Shown: positions 1-8,296 of the stretch, piece after piece
Position numbering within the stretch: the first letter of the stretch is position 1
Layout of the letters: each line of letters opens with the position of its first letter
Origin: Bacteroidota bacterium
GTDB taxonomy: Bacteria; Bacteroidota; Ignavibacteria; UBA10030; UBA8401
Length of the DNA: 64,000 nt
Assembly (NCBI GenBank): GCA_035506275.1
Contig: DATJPT010000009.1
Coordinates: 62,001 to 126,000, forward strand
Direction: 5' to 3'
Made by a program: the position numbers and the translations under genes
The notes under the pieces: model-generated
Told to the model about the DNA's origin: nothing
The model's database searches: none
The model's input: only the letters and a program-made list of their open reading frames with translations

Positions 1-53
1 AGGATGAATTAGAAATTAATTATGAAATTTAAAGAAGCAAAACATTTAAATGA

Positions 54-722
54 TTAAGGTTCGGTCTCTAGAAACGATCTATTGAAATTGTTCATCGCGA
101 ACTCGATCCCGTTGGCGACGAGCGCAAGGACGGCGTCGCGTGCGCGGTCGACCATCGCCGCAGCGAGCTTTGTCTCCTCTTTATCAAAGGGGGAGAGAAC
201 ATACTCGGCCATCACCTCTTTTCTCTCCTGAGCCGGGCATGTCGCGCCCGCAATGCCGATCCGCAGACGCGGAATTTTCTCGCTCTGCACCTGGTAGATG
301 ACCGAGGCCAGACCGTTATGCCCGCCGTCGCTTCCTTCAGGGCGGATTCTCAGCGTACCAAGCGGCAGCTGAAAATCATCGAGAACGATCAGCAGGTCAG
401 AAGGCGCAACGTGGAACTGCTCCATGATCTGTACCACCGCGATACCGCTGTCGTTCATGTACGTCATGGGCGTCGTCAAAAGGAGCGGACGGTTCTCAGC
501 GCGCGCTTCAGAGAACAGGTAATCGCCGTTGCCGTCGAACATGCGTGACCGCAATGCCTGAGAAAGTGACGCGACGACGTTAAAGCCGACGTTGTGTCTC
601 GTCGCGGCGTATTGCTTCCCCGGGTTTCCCAACCCGACGACGCAAATTCTCTTGCCCGAAGCCGAGTCTTCCTCGAAAAAGGTCTGCACAGAACGAAGGA
701 GCGATGAAAAATAATTTCTCAA
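54..722 (-). CDS. pth: Peptidyl-tRNA hydrolase
   Basis: Cytosolic hydrolase that cleaves the ester bond of peptidyl-tRNAs released from stalled ribosomes, recycling tRNA. The conserved core starts near residue 25 (VVGLGNPGKQYAATRHNVGF, with the Asn and catalytic His of the family) and continues with the MNDSG, DDFQLPLG and GGHNGL motifs. At 222 aa it is slightly longer than usual because of about 24 N-terminal residues before the core. No ATG lies ahead of the core: the longest form uses TTG at 722, and a GTG at 689 would give a shorter protein; neither has a clear Shine-Dalgarno, so the start is uncertain. It lies 35 bp downstream of rplY and is last in the prs-rplY-pth run, a common Bacteroidota arrangement. 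Confidence 0.95.
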   Translation of the reverse strand: MRNYFSSLLRSVQTFFEEDSASGKRICVVGLGNPGKQYAATRHNVGFNVVASLSQALRSRMFDGNGDYLFSEARAENRPLLLTTPMTYMNDSGIAVVQIMEQFHVAPSDLLIVLDDFQLPLGTLRIRPEGSDGGHNGLASVIYQVQSEKIPRLRIGIAGATCPAQERKEVMAEYVLSPFDKEETKLAAAMVDRARDAVLALVANGIEFAMNNFNRSFLETEP

Positions 723-757
723 AGAACAAAATATTGCAACAACGATCGGAGGACGAA

Positions 758-1507
758 TTATTTTTTCTTCTCTTCTTTTGCCGGCGCCGCGGGAGCAGCC
801 TTCGCCGCAGGGGCAGCTTTTGCAGCCGGTGCGGCCTTTGCTCCGGCCGGAGCGGCTTCGGCTCCTTCTTCACCTTCCTCAGGCTTCTTGCCCTTGGCAA
901 TGACTTCCGGCTCGGCAATCGTTGCAGCCGCTGCTGCTTCTGCCGGCGTTTCCTCTTTCAGGATGGTCGGAGGAACGACGGCGACAATCGTGCTCGATTC
1001 GCTTTCGAGAATCTTCACGTTGTCGACTTTGATATCGCGGATATGGACGGACTGATTGATGCCCAGTTCCGCGATATTGACCTCAACATGATCGGGAATG
1101 AATTTAGGTAAGCAGGATACTTTGAGTCGGTGCATCACATGCTGAACGGTTCCGCCGTCTTTCACACCTTTCGGCGTGCCGATAAGCATCACAGGCACCT
1201 CGATGGTTAATTCTTCGTCTGCGCGAACTCCCTGCAGATCGAAGTGGATTGGTAAATCTGTTACGGGGTCGAACTGAACGTTGCGAAGCACGCAGGTCTT
1301 CGTCTGGCCGTCGCCGAGCTTCAGGCTGACGATATGCGCTTCAGAGGTATAGATCAGCGGTTTCAATCCAAGCGGTGTCGCCGCGATATGAATGTTCTTT
1401 TCACCGCGCGAATAATACTCGCCGGGAATTTTTCCTTCCTTCCGGACCGCTTTCCCGCGCTTCCCGGTTTGTGTACGGACTTCCGCTTGAAGAACTACTT
1501 CTGACAT
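758..1507 (-). CDS. rplY: 50S ribosomal protein L25 / general stress protein Ctc
   Basis: 5S rRNA-binding protein of the large subunit, of the long Ctc type: an N-terminal L25 beta-barrel (about residues 1-95, with the RKEGKIPGEYYSRGE segment) and a C-terminal TL5/Ctc domain (about 100-190, including VPVMLIGTPKGVKDGG and HVEVNIAELGINQSVHI). After about residue 195 comes a low-complexity acidic then Ala/Pro/Lys tail with several copies of an AAPAAK unit, ending in a lysine run. Start ATG has GGAGT about 7 nt upstream. It lies 19 bp after prs and 35 bp before pth, so all three are probably co-transcribed. The tail is presumably disordered; its role is unknown. Confidence 0.95.
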   Translation of the reverse strand: MSEVVLQAEVRTQTGKRGKAVRKEGKIPGEYYSRGEKNIHIAATPLGLKPLIYTSEAHIVSLKLGDGQTKTCVLRNVQFDPVTDLPIHFDLQGVRADEELTIEVPVMLIGTPKGVKDGGTVQHVMHRLKVSCLPKFIPDHVEVNIAELGINQSVHIRDIKVDNVKILESESSTIVAVVPPTILKEETPAEAAAAATIAEPEVIAKGKKPEEGEEGAEAAPAGAKAAPAAKAAPAAKAAPAAPAKEEKKK

Positions 1508-1526
1508 GTCTTACTCCTTTGAAAAA

Positions 1527-2480
1527 CTAATCGTCCTGTGTTTTATCTTTATCAACGTCGAACAGTGAACTGATGGATTTGTTCTCGAAGGACCGCTTGA
1601 TCGCTTCGGCAAAAATCCGCGCAACGGACATCACCTCGATTTTCGGTGATGACTGCTTCAGCTGAATGCTGTCCGTCACCAGCAGCGTTGAAAGCTCTGA
1701 ATGATTGATGCGCTCCATCGCCTTTCCCGAGAGGATCGGGTGCGTGCAGGCGCCGTACACTTCCTTTGCTCCGGCCTCCTTCAGGGTCTTGACTGCGCTC
1801 GTAAACGTACCTGCGGTATCGATCAGGTCGTCGACGATGAGAACATTGCGGCCCTTCACTTCGCCGACGATGTTCATCACTTCGACCTCGTTGGGGGCCG
1901 GCCTTCGTTTATCGATGAGCACCAGGTCGGCGTCGAGACGCTTCGCATACGCGCGCGCCATCTTGATCCCGCCGACATCGGGAGAAACCACCGTTAAATC
2001 GGGGATCTTTTTCCTCCGGTAATAGTCGACGAACACGACCGACGAATACAAATGGTCGAAAGGGATATCGAAGAATCCCTGGATCTGCGGCGCATGCAGA
2101 TCCATCGCGATGATCCTGTCGGCGCCCGCTTTCGTCAGCAGGTTTGCGACAAGCTTGGCTGTGATCGCGACGCGCGGCTGGTCCTTCCGATCCTGCCGTG
2201 CGTAGCCGAAATACGGAATCACCGCGATCACTTTTCGTGCGGAGGCCCGTTTCGCCGCGTCGATCGTGAGCAGAAGCTCCATCAAATTATCGGCCGGCGG
2301 GTTCGTCGGCTGAATCAGGAAGACATCCGCTCCGCGGACATTGTCAATGAACTTAACCCAGATCTCGCCGTCGCTGAAATTGCGAAAATCGATCCCGCCT
2401 AATTCCTCGCCAAGGTTTTTTGCAATCTCGGTGGCTAATTGCTGGTTTGCCCTGCCGGAAAAAATCTTTAATCGATACAT
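1527..2480 (-). CDS. prs: Ribose-phosphate pyrophosphokinase (PRPP synthetase)
   Basis: Makes phosphoribosyl pyrophosphate from ribose 5-phosphate and ATP for purine, pyrimidine, NAD, His and Trp synthesis. The 317-aa class I enzyme shows the N-terminal LKIFSGRANQQLA segment, the FSDGEIWVK loop, YFGYARQDRK (ATP-binding flexible loop), the DLHAPQIQGFF signature and the C-terminal PRPP loop VDDLIDTAGT. The start is set at the ATG at 2480 because the protein then begins MYRLKIFSG, as family members do; an in-frame TTG at 2507 would add nine unconserved residues. First gene of the minus-strand prs-rplY-pth unit; its upstream region faces the divergent hydrolase at 2743. Confidence 0.97.
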   Translation of the reverse strand: MYRLKIFSGRANQQLATEIAKNLGEELGGIDFRNFSDGEIWVKFIDNVRGADVFLIQPTNPPADNLMELLLTIDAAKRASARKVIAVIPYFGYARQDRKDQPRVAITAKLVANLLTKAGADRIIAMDLHAPQIQGFFDIPFDHLYSSVVFVDYYRRKKIPDLTVVSPDVGGIKMARAYAKRLDADLVLIDKRRPAPNEVEVMNIVGEVKGRNVLIVDDLIDTAGTFTSAVKTLKEAGAKEVYGACTHPILSGKAMERINHSELSTLLVTDSIQLKQSSPKIEVMSVARIFAEAIKRSFENKSISSLFDVDKDKTQDD

Positions 2481-2700
2481 GAGACGTTCATATGGTAGAA
2501 CGAACAAGAGTATCGGCTCAGCCGATCGGTTGTTTTTCTCCGTTACGGCGGGGAGATCGCAACACCTTCAGAGACATTTCTTTTAAGCCTTTAAATATAG
2601 CAAAAATGGCGCAGACTGTCAATATTTGACCGGCTAAATTAATTGTGCCTCGATGGGCCGCGGGATCATTGATCGCAATGCGAGAACGAACCGGCTTTTC

Positions 2701-2729
2701 TTGACATTCATTCCATGGTTGGCTATTTT
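2701..2729 (+). promoter_or_regulatory. Candidate sigma-70-like promoter ahead of the hydrolase-bioY unit
   Basis: TTGACA at 2701-2706 and TATTTT at 2724-2729 are separated by 17 bp. Initiation about 7 bp after the -10 box would fall only a few bases before the ATG at 2743, implying a very short leader, so this may be coincidental or the TATGAT at 2734-2739 may matter instead. Seen by eye only. Confidence 0.3.
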
Positions 2730-2742
2730 CCTGTATGATTTT

Positions 2743-3594
2743 ATGAATACTCTGATCGAACGCGTGTTCCAGATTTCAACGCCTTCGGGAGCTGAATTGT
2801 ATGGAGACATCAGGTGGATCAAGGAGAGTGCAGGCGGGCACGAGCCGGTCATTATTGTCTGCCACGGCTTCAAGGCGTTCAAGGATTGGGGGCCGTTTCC
2901 CGCGATAGGCCGGTACTTTGCCGAGTCCGGTTTTGTCTCTATCGTGTTCAATTTCTCACATAACGGTATCGGGAAAAACTTCCGGAAATTCTCCGAACGG
3001 GAGAAGTTCTCAGTGAACACGTTCAGTCTTGAGCTGGAAGATGTCGGCGCGGTTCTCGACGCGATTTCGGCAGACAAGATAGATTGTCAGGCTATCGATA
3101 AATCAAAGATCGGAATTGTCGGGCATTCCCGCGGCGGCGGAATCGCGATCATCAAGGCTCGGGAGGACAAAAGGATAAAAGCCGTAGCGGGATGGTCGAC
3201 GGTCTCCTATTTTGACCGATATACCGACGCGCAGCGAAAGCGATGGAGGGAAAAAGGATACGTCGGGCTTCCGTCCATTAATCCGGATTCTCTCTTCAGG
3301 ATCAAGACTGATCTTCTGGATGATCTGGAAAAGAACGCTGCCCGGTTGAATATTCGGAATGCGGTGTACGATTTGGGAAAGCCGCTTCTTCTTGTTCATG
3401 GGACCGCAGATATTCCGGTTCCGATCGAAGAGGCAAGACGTCTTTACGAAGGGGCGGATAAAACAATGACCGAATTGGTGGAATTGGACGGAGTTGGACA
3501 TATGTACGGAGCGCGTCATCCCTATACAAAGCCGGCGTGGTCAATGGATCATGTTCTTGAATTGACTTCTGCCTGGTTTCATAAACATTTGTAA
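2743..3594 (+). CDS. Alpha/beta hydrolase (serine esterase/peptidase-like)
   Basis: 283-aa cytosolic serine hydrolase of the alpha/beta fold; substrate unknown. Visible features: the VCHGF oxyanion-side strand near residue 45, the nucleophile elbow GHSRGGG (catalytic Ser near residue 130), an acid in the VHGTADIPVP segment and the catalytic His in GVGHMYG near the C-terminus. There is no signal peptide in the chosen form. The start is placed at the ATG at 2743, where the protein begins MNTLIERVFQIST; an upstream ATG at 2653 would add 30 hydrophobic residues that do not look conserved. It is followed after 14 bp by bioY, so the two are likely one transcript, though no functional link is obvious. 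Confidence 0.85.
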   Translation: MNTLIERVFQISTPSGAELYGDIRWIKESAGGHEPVIIVCHGFKAFKDWGPFPAIGRYFAESGFVSIVFNFSHNGIGKNFRKFSEREKFSVNTFSLELEDVGAVLDAISADKIDCQAIDKSKIGIVGHSRGGGIAIIKAREDKRIKAVAGWSTVSYFDRYTDAQRKRWREKGYVGLPSINPDSLFRIKTDLLDDLEKNAARLNIRNAVYDLGKPLLLVHGTADIPVPIEEARRLYEGADKTMTELVELDGVGHMYGARHPYTKPAWSMDHVLELTSAWFHKHL

Positions 3595-3608
3595 CAGGAA
3601 AAGGAGTA

Positions 3609-4199
3609 ATGATGGAAACAGCCGAACGATCGGTGCACAATGCTTTTGTTGAAACGCTGATACGGGAAAAGTCAAATATCTTTATTCAGGGAGCCTGGAT
3701 TGTTTTCTTTGCGATGCTCACTTCTGTGGGGGCGCAGGTCGAAATACCGCATCAGCCGGTTCCATACACGCTGCAGACTTTTTTTGTTCTTCTCGGGGGG
3801 GCGTTTTTGGGAAGCCGCAACGGGTCGATAAGCCAATTGCTCTACCTTGGGATCGGCCTGGCGGGCGGACCGGTTTTTTCAGGAGGGAGTTTCGGTCTCG
3901 CAAGAGTCATCGGGCCGACCGGAGGGTATTTGCTCAGCTTTCCGCTTGCGGCGATTGTTGTTGGGTCCATTGTGCAGCGGCATAAAGGATATTTCTGGAC
4001 TCTCGCCGGGATGTTTCTTGGGCTTGTGGTTGTCTTTGCATGCGGAGCACTATTTTTGAATTTTTTCTATCTCCATAATGCCGGCGCATCGATCGTGAAC
4101 GGTTTCCTGATCTTTTCCTGGTGGGATATGTTGAAGCTGATGGCAGCGGCGGCTATCTACAACGAGTTCGCCCGACGATACAGAAAACTGCCATTCTAA
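3609..4199 (+). CDS. bioY: Biotin transporter BioY (ECF S-component)
   Basis: Membrane substrate-binding subunit for biotin uptake, working alone or with a shared ECF energizing module (none in this window). The 196-aa protein has about six hydrophobic segments and the BioY core: VEIPHQPVPYTLQTFFVLL, GAFLGSRNG, YLGIGLAGGPVF and GPTGGYLLSFPLAA. A strong Shine-Dalgarno AAGGAG lies just upstream of the ATG (two adjacent ATG codons). The gene ends 30 bp before a good intrinsic terminator at 4229-4260. No biotin synthesis genes are nearby, which suggests (without proving) uptake-dependent biotin supply. Confidence 0.95.
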   Translation: MMETAERSVHNAFVETLIREKSNIFIQGAWIVFFAMLTSVGAQVEIPHQPVPYTLQTFFVLLGGAFLGSRNGSISQLLYLGIGLAGGPVFSGGSFGLARVIGPTGGYLLSFPLAAIVVGSIVQRHKGYFWTLAGMFLGLVVVFACGALFLNFFYLHNAGASIVNGFLIFSWWDMLKLMAAAAIYNEFARRYRKLPF

Positions 4200-4228
4200 G
4201 CAGCAGTATTTTTGAAGGATCAAAAGCG

Positions 4229-4260
4229 GCCTCTCAAATATTGAGAGGCTTCTTTGTTTC
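4229..4260 (+). terminator. Rho-independent terminator after bioY
   Basis: Perfect 9-bp stem (4229-4237 with 4241-4249, GCCTCTCAA/TTGAGAGGC) with a 3-nt loop, followed by the T-rich TTCTTTGTTT. It ends the plus-strand hydrolase-bioY unit and lies between it and the convergent arsC. Confidence 0.85.
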
Positions 4261-4303
4261 GCGGCGTCGCGCCGTATCGACTCGTGACGATTACCGATCG
4301 GCG

Positions 4304-4732
4304 TCACCGAGTCTTCGAGAATTCCGACCGGTAGAATTCATTAAACTTCGTTTTGATCTCATCCCTCACCCGTCGAAAAACCCTCAGCTTTTCTTCCTCG
4401 GTGCCGGATGCCTTGGCCGGGTCGTCAAATCCGAAGTGGAGCCGGTGATCGACCTTACCGGAAAAGACGGGACAGGAATCCCTTGCGTTATCGCAAACGG
4501 TGATCACGTAGTCAAAGGCATCGCGGACAAATTTCTGTACGTTCTTCGGCGTCTTTGCCGAGATATCAATCCCTGTCTCTTGCATGGCTTTAACGGCGAG
4601 GGGATGAACCCGAGCAGCAGGGCTTGTACCGGCGGAGACCACCGTAAGTCTGCTGTCCAATGACTGAAGAAAGCCCTCCGCCATTTGGCTCCGGCATGAA
4701 TTGCCGCTGCAAAGAATTAGAATCTTTGCCAT
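4304..4732 (-). CDS. arsC: Arsenate reductase, thioredoxin-coupled (low-molecular-weight phosphatase fold)
   Basis: 142-aa cytosolic enzyme reducing arsenate to arsenite. The N-terminal P-loop CSGNSCRS (CX5R, Cys8-Arg14) is the nucleophile loop of the low-molecular-weight tyrosine phosphatase fold. The second and third redox cysteines appear in VCDNARDSCP, the pattern of the pI258/Bacillus ArsC class that is recycled by thioredoxin. The Asp general acid is in the FDDPAK segment. No arsR, arsB/acr3 or arsM gene is adjacent, so it is an orphan. A 10-bp palindrome, ATGACGTCAT at 4731-4740, overlaps the start codon. A protein tyrosine phosphatase role is less likely given the three cysteines. Confidence 0.9.
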   Translation of the reverse strand: MAKILILCSGNSCRSQMAEGFLQSLDSRLTVVSAGTSPAARVHPLAVKAMQETGIDISAKTPKNVQKFVRDAFDYVITVCDNARDSCPVFSGKVDHRLHFGFDDPAKASGTEEEKLRVFRRVRDEIKTKFNEFYRSEFSKTR

Positions 4733-4880
4733 GACGTCATCCTAACCGCTATGGTTGTCCACAAAAGAACAACGATTGCCGAATTTCGCGCAGTATCGTT
4801 TTCCATGCAATCGTGACCTTGCCTCTATCGATCCGGCAGAATAAATTGATCCATGAGGCCGGTCAATTGACCTACGTCGG

Positions 4881-5564
4881 TCAGGATCCATTTTTGCCGA
4901 GATCGAGCAACAGACTCCATCGTCTGAAAAGTTCGGCTGTTGCGCGGGCATCGCCGAGGCAATATTCCGCGATGTCGTGAAACCGCTTTTCCTCTACCAG
5001 CGTTCCCATGTCGAGCCCCGTAATCCCGTGCGCCTTCGGACTGTCGATGCCGAACGACTTGCAGTAGAAGTCGAGACTGAACCGTCGTGTTGTATTGTAG
5101 AAGGTCAACTGCTCCAAAAGGTCGCAGTGTTGGTTCGCATCATACCGGTAAGGGACAAGGTTTCGGGTCGGCTGGACGTTGAGGAGTGCGGAACGGACCA
5201 TGAGAAACGGGCAGTCGAATCCGCGGCCGTTAAAGGTAATGAACTGGCGGTACGACGGAATGACCTTCCAGAATTCCCCGAGCATTTCTTTTTCCGAACC
5301 GGACTTAAATTGCACCAGACCGTCCGCCGAGGAAAATTCCTCCTTTTTGTCCGATTGAAAAAGGACCTTCCCCATGTTCGTGTCCGGATTCAGCAATGCG
5401 ATTGCCACGACCCTGGCCGTGAGAGCATGGAGATTCAAATTCTGCTTTGTCTCCTCGACCTTCTCCTCGGTATCTGCAAACTTGAAGAGATATTCCCGGC
5501 TTGCCTGGTCGAACAACTCCAGCGGCAGAGCCAGAGTTTCGATGTCAAAGACGACGCGTGACAT
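4881..5564 (-). CDS. DnaQ-fold 3'-5' exonuclease, PolB-like family
   Basis: 227-aa predicted DEDDy exonuclease of the stand-alone PolB-exonuclease-like family. Motif I is FDIET at residues 6-10, motif II is FNGRGFDCPF near residue 110, and motif III has the Tyr-X3-Asp arrangement in EYCLGDARAT near residue 197. All four acidic metal ligands are therefore present, so it should be active on DNA or RNA; the substrate is unknown. Its start overlaps the stop of the upstream AI-2E-type permease by one base (TAATG), implying translational coupling at the end of the rpmB-to-exonuclease minus-strand series. Confidence 0.85.
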   Translation of the reverse strand: MSRVVFDIETLALPLELFDQASREYLFKFADTEEKVEETKQNLNLHALTARVVAIALLNPDTNMGKVLFQSDKKEEFSSADGLVQFKSGSEKEMLGEFWKVIPSYRQFITFNGRGFDCPFLMVRSALLNVQPTRNLVPYRYDANQHCDLLEQLTFYNTTRRFSLDFYCKSFGIDSPKAHGITGLDMGTLVEEKRFHDIAEYCLGDARATAELFRRWSLLLDLGKNGS

Positions 5565-6601
5565 TAGCGTGTGATCCTGTAATTTTTCAGCCCCCAGTTG
5601 GTTTCGCGAGCGGTCACTTTGATGATGGTATAGATCGGGATCGCGAGCACCATGCCGACAATTCCAAGCAGCTTGCTCCCGATGAGAATGGTGAGCACGA
5701 TGGTCAACGGATGCATGTCCAGAATTTTTCCGTAGACGTTCGGCTGGATGAACATCTGGTCGATTTGCTGGACGACGAACGTCGTTAAGGCGATGGGGAG
5801 GAGCATCCGGAAGTCGCCGAATTGAATGAGCGATGCGGCGATGACGGGGACGACGGCGATGACCGGCCCGGCCATCGGAATGATGTTGGAAAGCCCGCAG
5901 ACGATGCCGAGCAATATCGCATACCGGAACCCGAGGACCGAATAGGCGCCGATGTAGAGGATGGCCACCGACACCAGCTCGATAAAGACTCCGCGAATAT
6001 ACTTGCTCAGCTGTTGCTCGAGCTTATGGATGACGTTCACCGACATCTCGAAATACTTGTTCGGAACATTTTCGACGAAGGCCTTCTGAATCCGGTGGTA
6101 ATCGTTCAGCAGAAAGAACGTGATGAACGGGACGATGATGAACGAGCCGGCCATGCTGAGCACGCTCGTCGCCGTCTCTTCCGCCTTGGAAGCAAGCACG
6201 GGAAGGTTTGTCTGGATCTTTGCCGTCAACTCGCCGGACTTGATGAAGGGGAGCGTCTTGCTCACTGAAACGCTGAGCTGGCTTAAAAGCCGGGAAAGCC
6301 GGTCGCCCGATAAGAATGCCGAAATGTTGGTGATCTGCTTGACGATGACGGGATAAATCGTCATGAATCCGGCGAACGAAAGAAGTCCGATGACAATATA
6401 CAGGCCCAGGATCCCCACCACCCGGGGGATCCCTTTCGACTCGAGGAAATCGACGAGGGATTTAAGGACCATCGTCAGAGCGAACGAAAGCACGAGCAAT
6501 AGAAAAACCTGCTCGAAGATGGAGAGGATAAAAATGGGGGCAGCGATGGAAAACGTGACGATGAAGACTTTCCAGTATCTGCTTGAAAAGAAATTATCCA
6601 T
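5564..6601 (-). CDS. AI-2E family (PerM-like) membrane permease, copy 2
   Basis: 345-aa polytopic inner-membrane protein with about eight hydrophobic segments, of the family named for E. coli TqsA. Members export or exchange varied small solutes or ions, so the AI-2 label should not be taken as function. Conserved pieces include FIIVPFITFFLLNDYHRIQK, the GLSNIIPMAGPVIAVVP loop and the QIDQMFIQPNVYGKILDMHP segment near the C-terminus. It is clearly paralogous to the adjacent gene at 6594-7646 along its full length, ending in the same TARETNWGLKNYRIT motif. Its start lies 8 bp inside the upstream copy. Confidence 0.9.
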   Translation of the reverse strand: MDNFFSSRYWKVFIVTFSIAAPIFILSIFEQVFLLLVLSFALTMVLKSLVDFLESKGIPRVVGILGLYIVIGLLSFAGFMTIYPVIVKQITNISAFLSGDRLSRLLSQLSVSVSKTLPFIKSGELTAKIQTNLPVLASKAEETATSVLSMAGSFIIVPFITFFLLNDYHRIQKAFVENVPNKYFEMSVNVIHKLEQQLSKYIRGVFIELVSVAILYIGAYSVLGFRYAILLGIVCGLSNIIPMAGPVIAVVPVIAASLIQFGDFRMLLPIALTTFVVQQIDQMFIQPNVYGKILDMHPLTIVLTILIGSKLLGIVGMVLAIPIYTIIKVTARETNWGLKNYRITR

Positions 6602-7646
6602 GGAGTTCGGTGATCCGGTAGTTCTTGAGCCCCCAGTTTGTCTCTCGGGCAGTGACAGTGACCACAGTATAGATCGGGATCGCGATCACCATTCCTAGAA
6701 TCCCCAACAGTTCCCCGCCCAGCAAAATGACGATCATGATCGTTAACGGATGCATATTCAGCAGCTTCCCGTAGAGATTTGGCTGGATGAAAATATCGTC
6801 GACCTGGCGCACGACGAAAGTTGCGACGGCGACCGGCACGATCATCCGGAAATCTCCGTACTGAATGACGGAAACGATCATCGGAGGGATCGCTCCGACG
6901 ACCGGTCCGGCCAGCGGAATGATATTCGTAACGCCGCCGGCCAGTCCGAGGACCGTTGCGTACTGAATACCGAGAGCTTGATATGCGATGATGTAAAAAA
7001 TCGACACCGCCATCGAGTCGATGCACACTCCCCGGATGTATTTGCTGATCTGATTGTCGAGCGAATGGACGACGTTCAGCGCCATCTCGAAATATTTGTT
7101 GGGTACGTTCTCGATCAATGCTTTCTGCATCTTGTAGTAATCGAGGAGCAGGAAGAACGTGATGAACGGCACGATGATGAACGATGCGACGAGGCTTAAT
7201 GCGCTCGTCAGAGTATCCTCGGCAGCGTTTGCAAGCTCCGGAAGGAGCGTATTGATCTTGTTGACAATGACGGCAGCTTTGAGAAACGGCAGCTTGGCAG
7301 AAATGGATGCGGCCATTTGTTTCGTCATTGCGGAGAGATGCTCGCTGCTCATGAGCGTTGACAAGCTCGACACCTGAAAAACGACGATCGGGTAGATGCT
7401 GATGAATGCGAAGAATACGGCGCCGCCGATGACGACGTACATCATGAGTATTCCAGCGGGTCGGGGAATACCGTTGTTTTCGAAATAATCGATCACCGGC
7501 CTGAGCACCATCGTCAGCACAAGGGAAATTGTCAGCAGAAGGAAGACCTGGCCGAGGAGGGAGAGCGCAAAGATCATTCCCATGAGGGCGAGTGTCACCA
7601 CGAAGACCTTCCAGTGCCGGCTTTTGAAGAAATTGTGCATGATCAT
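6594..7646 (-). CDS. AI-2E family (PerM-like) membrane permease, copy 1
   Basis: 350-aa paralogue of the next gene, with the same membrane layout and the same landmarks: FIIVPFITFFLLLDYYKMQK, GGVTNIIPLAGPVVGAIPP, QVDDIFIQPNLYGKLLNMHP and the C-terminal TARETNWGLKNYRIT. Tandem duplication is the simplest explanation. ATG codons at 7646 and 7640 are both possible starts. The 5' end overlaps recX by 4 bp and the 3' end overlaps copy 2 by 8 bp, so these membrane genes appear to be read through from the recA-recX transcript. Transported substrate unknown. Confidence 0.9.
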   Translation of the reverse strand: MIMHNFFKSRHWKVFVVTLALMGMIFALSLLGQVFLLLTISLVLTMVLRPVIDYFENNGIPRPAGILMMYVVIGGAVFFAFISIYPIVVFQVSSLSTLMSSEHLSAMTKQMAASISAKLPFLKAAVIVNKINTLLPELANAAEDTLTSALSLVASFIIVPFITFFLLLDYYKMQKALIENVPNKYFEMALNVVHSLDNQISKYIRGVCIDSMAVSIFYIIAYQALGIQYATVLGLAGGVTNIIPLAGPVVGAIPPMIVSVIQYGDFRMIVPVAVATFVVRQVDDIFIQPNLYGKLLNMHPLTIMIVILLGGELLGILGMVIAIPIYTVVTVTARETNWGLKNYRITELHG

Positions 7647-8281
7647 TTCGCGAGGATCTTCTTTGTTGCGCGTAATGCCGTGTCGAAAGCAAAACCGCGA
7701 CGGAGCAGGTACTCCAGTATCTTTTTCCTGTAGCCGTCATCGTCAACCGCCCGCGACGAGCGTCCGATCCTGAAGCTCTGCTTCTCTGCCGCTTTGAGCG
7801 CCATCTCGAATTCACCTTCGGGAGTGGAGAATTCTTGAAGGACGTTTTCGACGGTTGCAGCCGGGACCCCTTTTTTGACAAGCTGCTGCCGGAGCATTTT
7901 TTCGCCCGAAGGTTTTTTTGCGAGGAGGTCGCGGCAGACCATCCGTGCAAAGGCAAGGTCGTCCAGCATTCTTAAAGACTCGAGCTTGCCGATGATCCTC
8001 TCAGCAAGCCCGGCGGAGAAATCTTTCTTTATAAGATAATCGCGGATCTCTTTCTTGCTGCGCGGGCGAATGCCGAGCAGCCGAAGGGCCCTTTGCTGCG
8101 CCGACGCTTCGTTTTCTGCCTCGGCAATTCTTTCCACGGCCTCCTCATTGAGTTCAGCCCCCTCATGGAGAGCGAATTTCAGCAGAACGTCGTCGCTGAC
8201 GCCGAACGCAAAATTTCCGTCGATGAAAATTGATTTCCGCGACGCTCGCTTTTTTTGGCGCTCAATTTTCGTGATACGCAT
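7643..8281 (-). CDS. recX: Recombination regulatory protein RecX
   Basis: 212-aa cytosolic modulator that binds RecA filaments and limits their activity. The all-helical RecX repeats are visible: RALRLLGIRPRSKKEIRDYL near residue 65, LRMLDDLAFARMVCRD near 105, and KKGVPAATVENVLQEF near 135, followed by KILEYLLRRGFAFDTALRA at the C-terminus. An N-terminal basic segment precedes a short beta-like part typical of longer RecX proteins. It lies 15 bp downstream of recA, the usual pairing, and its stop overlaps the start of the permease gene. Confidence 0.93.
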   Translation of the reverse strand: MRITKIERQKKRASRKSIFIDGNFAFGVSDDVLLKFALHEGAELNEEAVERIAEAENEASAQQRALRLLGIRPRSKKEIRDYLIKKDFSAGLAERIIGKLESLRMLDDLAFARMVCRDLLAKKPSGEKMLRQQLVKKGVPAATVENVLQEFSTPEGEFEMALKAAEKQSFRIGRSSRAVDDDGYRKKILEYLLRRGFAFDTALRATKKILAK

Positions 8282-8296
8282 CGCGTCTGAACGATA

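Noticed and set aside
3595..3608. Biotin-responsive regulatory site before bioY
   Set aside because: Only 14 bp separate it from the upstream gene, and they are filled by the ribosome binding site; no BirA- or BioR-type operator is visible.
4731..4740. Palindrome ATGACGTCAT at the arsC start as a possible operator
   Set aside because: The same 10-mer occurs inside the ypdA coding sequence at 31874-31883, where it is explained by codons, so a regulatory role is not supported.
5564..7646. Quorum-sensing (AI-2) transport
   Set aside because: The family name is historical; no luxS or lsr-like gene is present and members carry other substrates.
6475..7956. 493-codon minus-strand frame across the two permease genes and recX
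   Set aside because: It is in a different frame from the conserved proteins, and its translation is Arg/Ser-rich without recognisable motifs.
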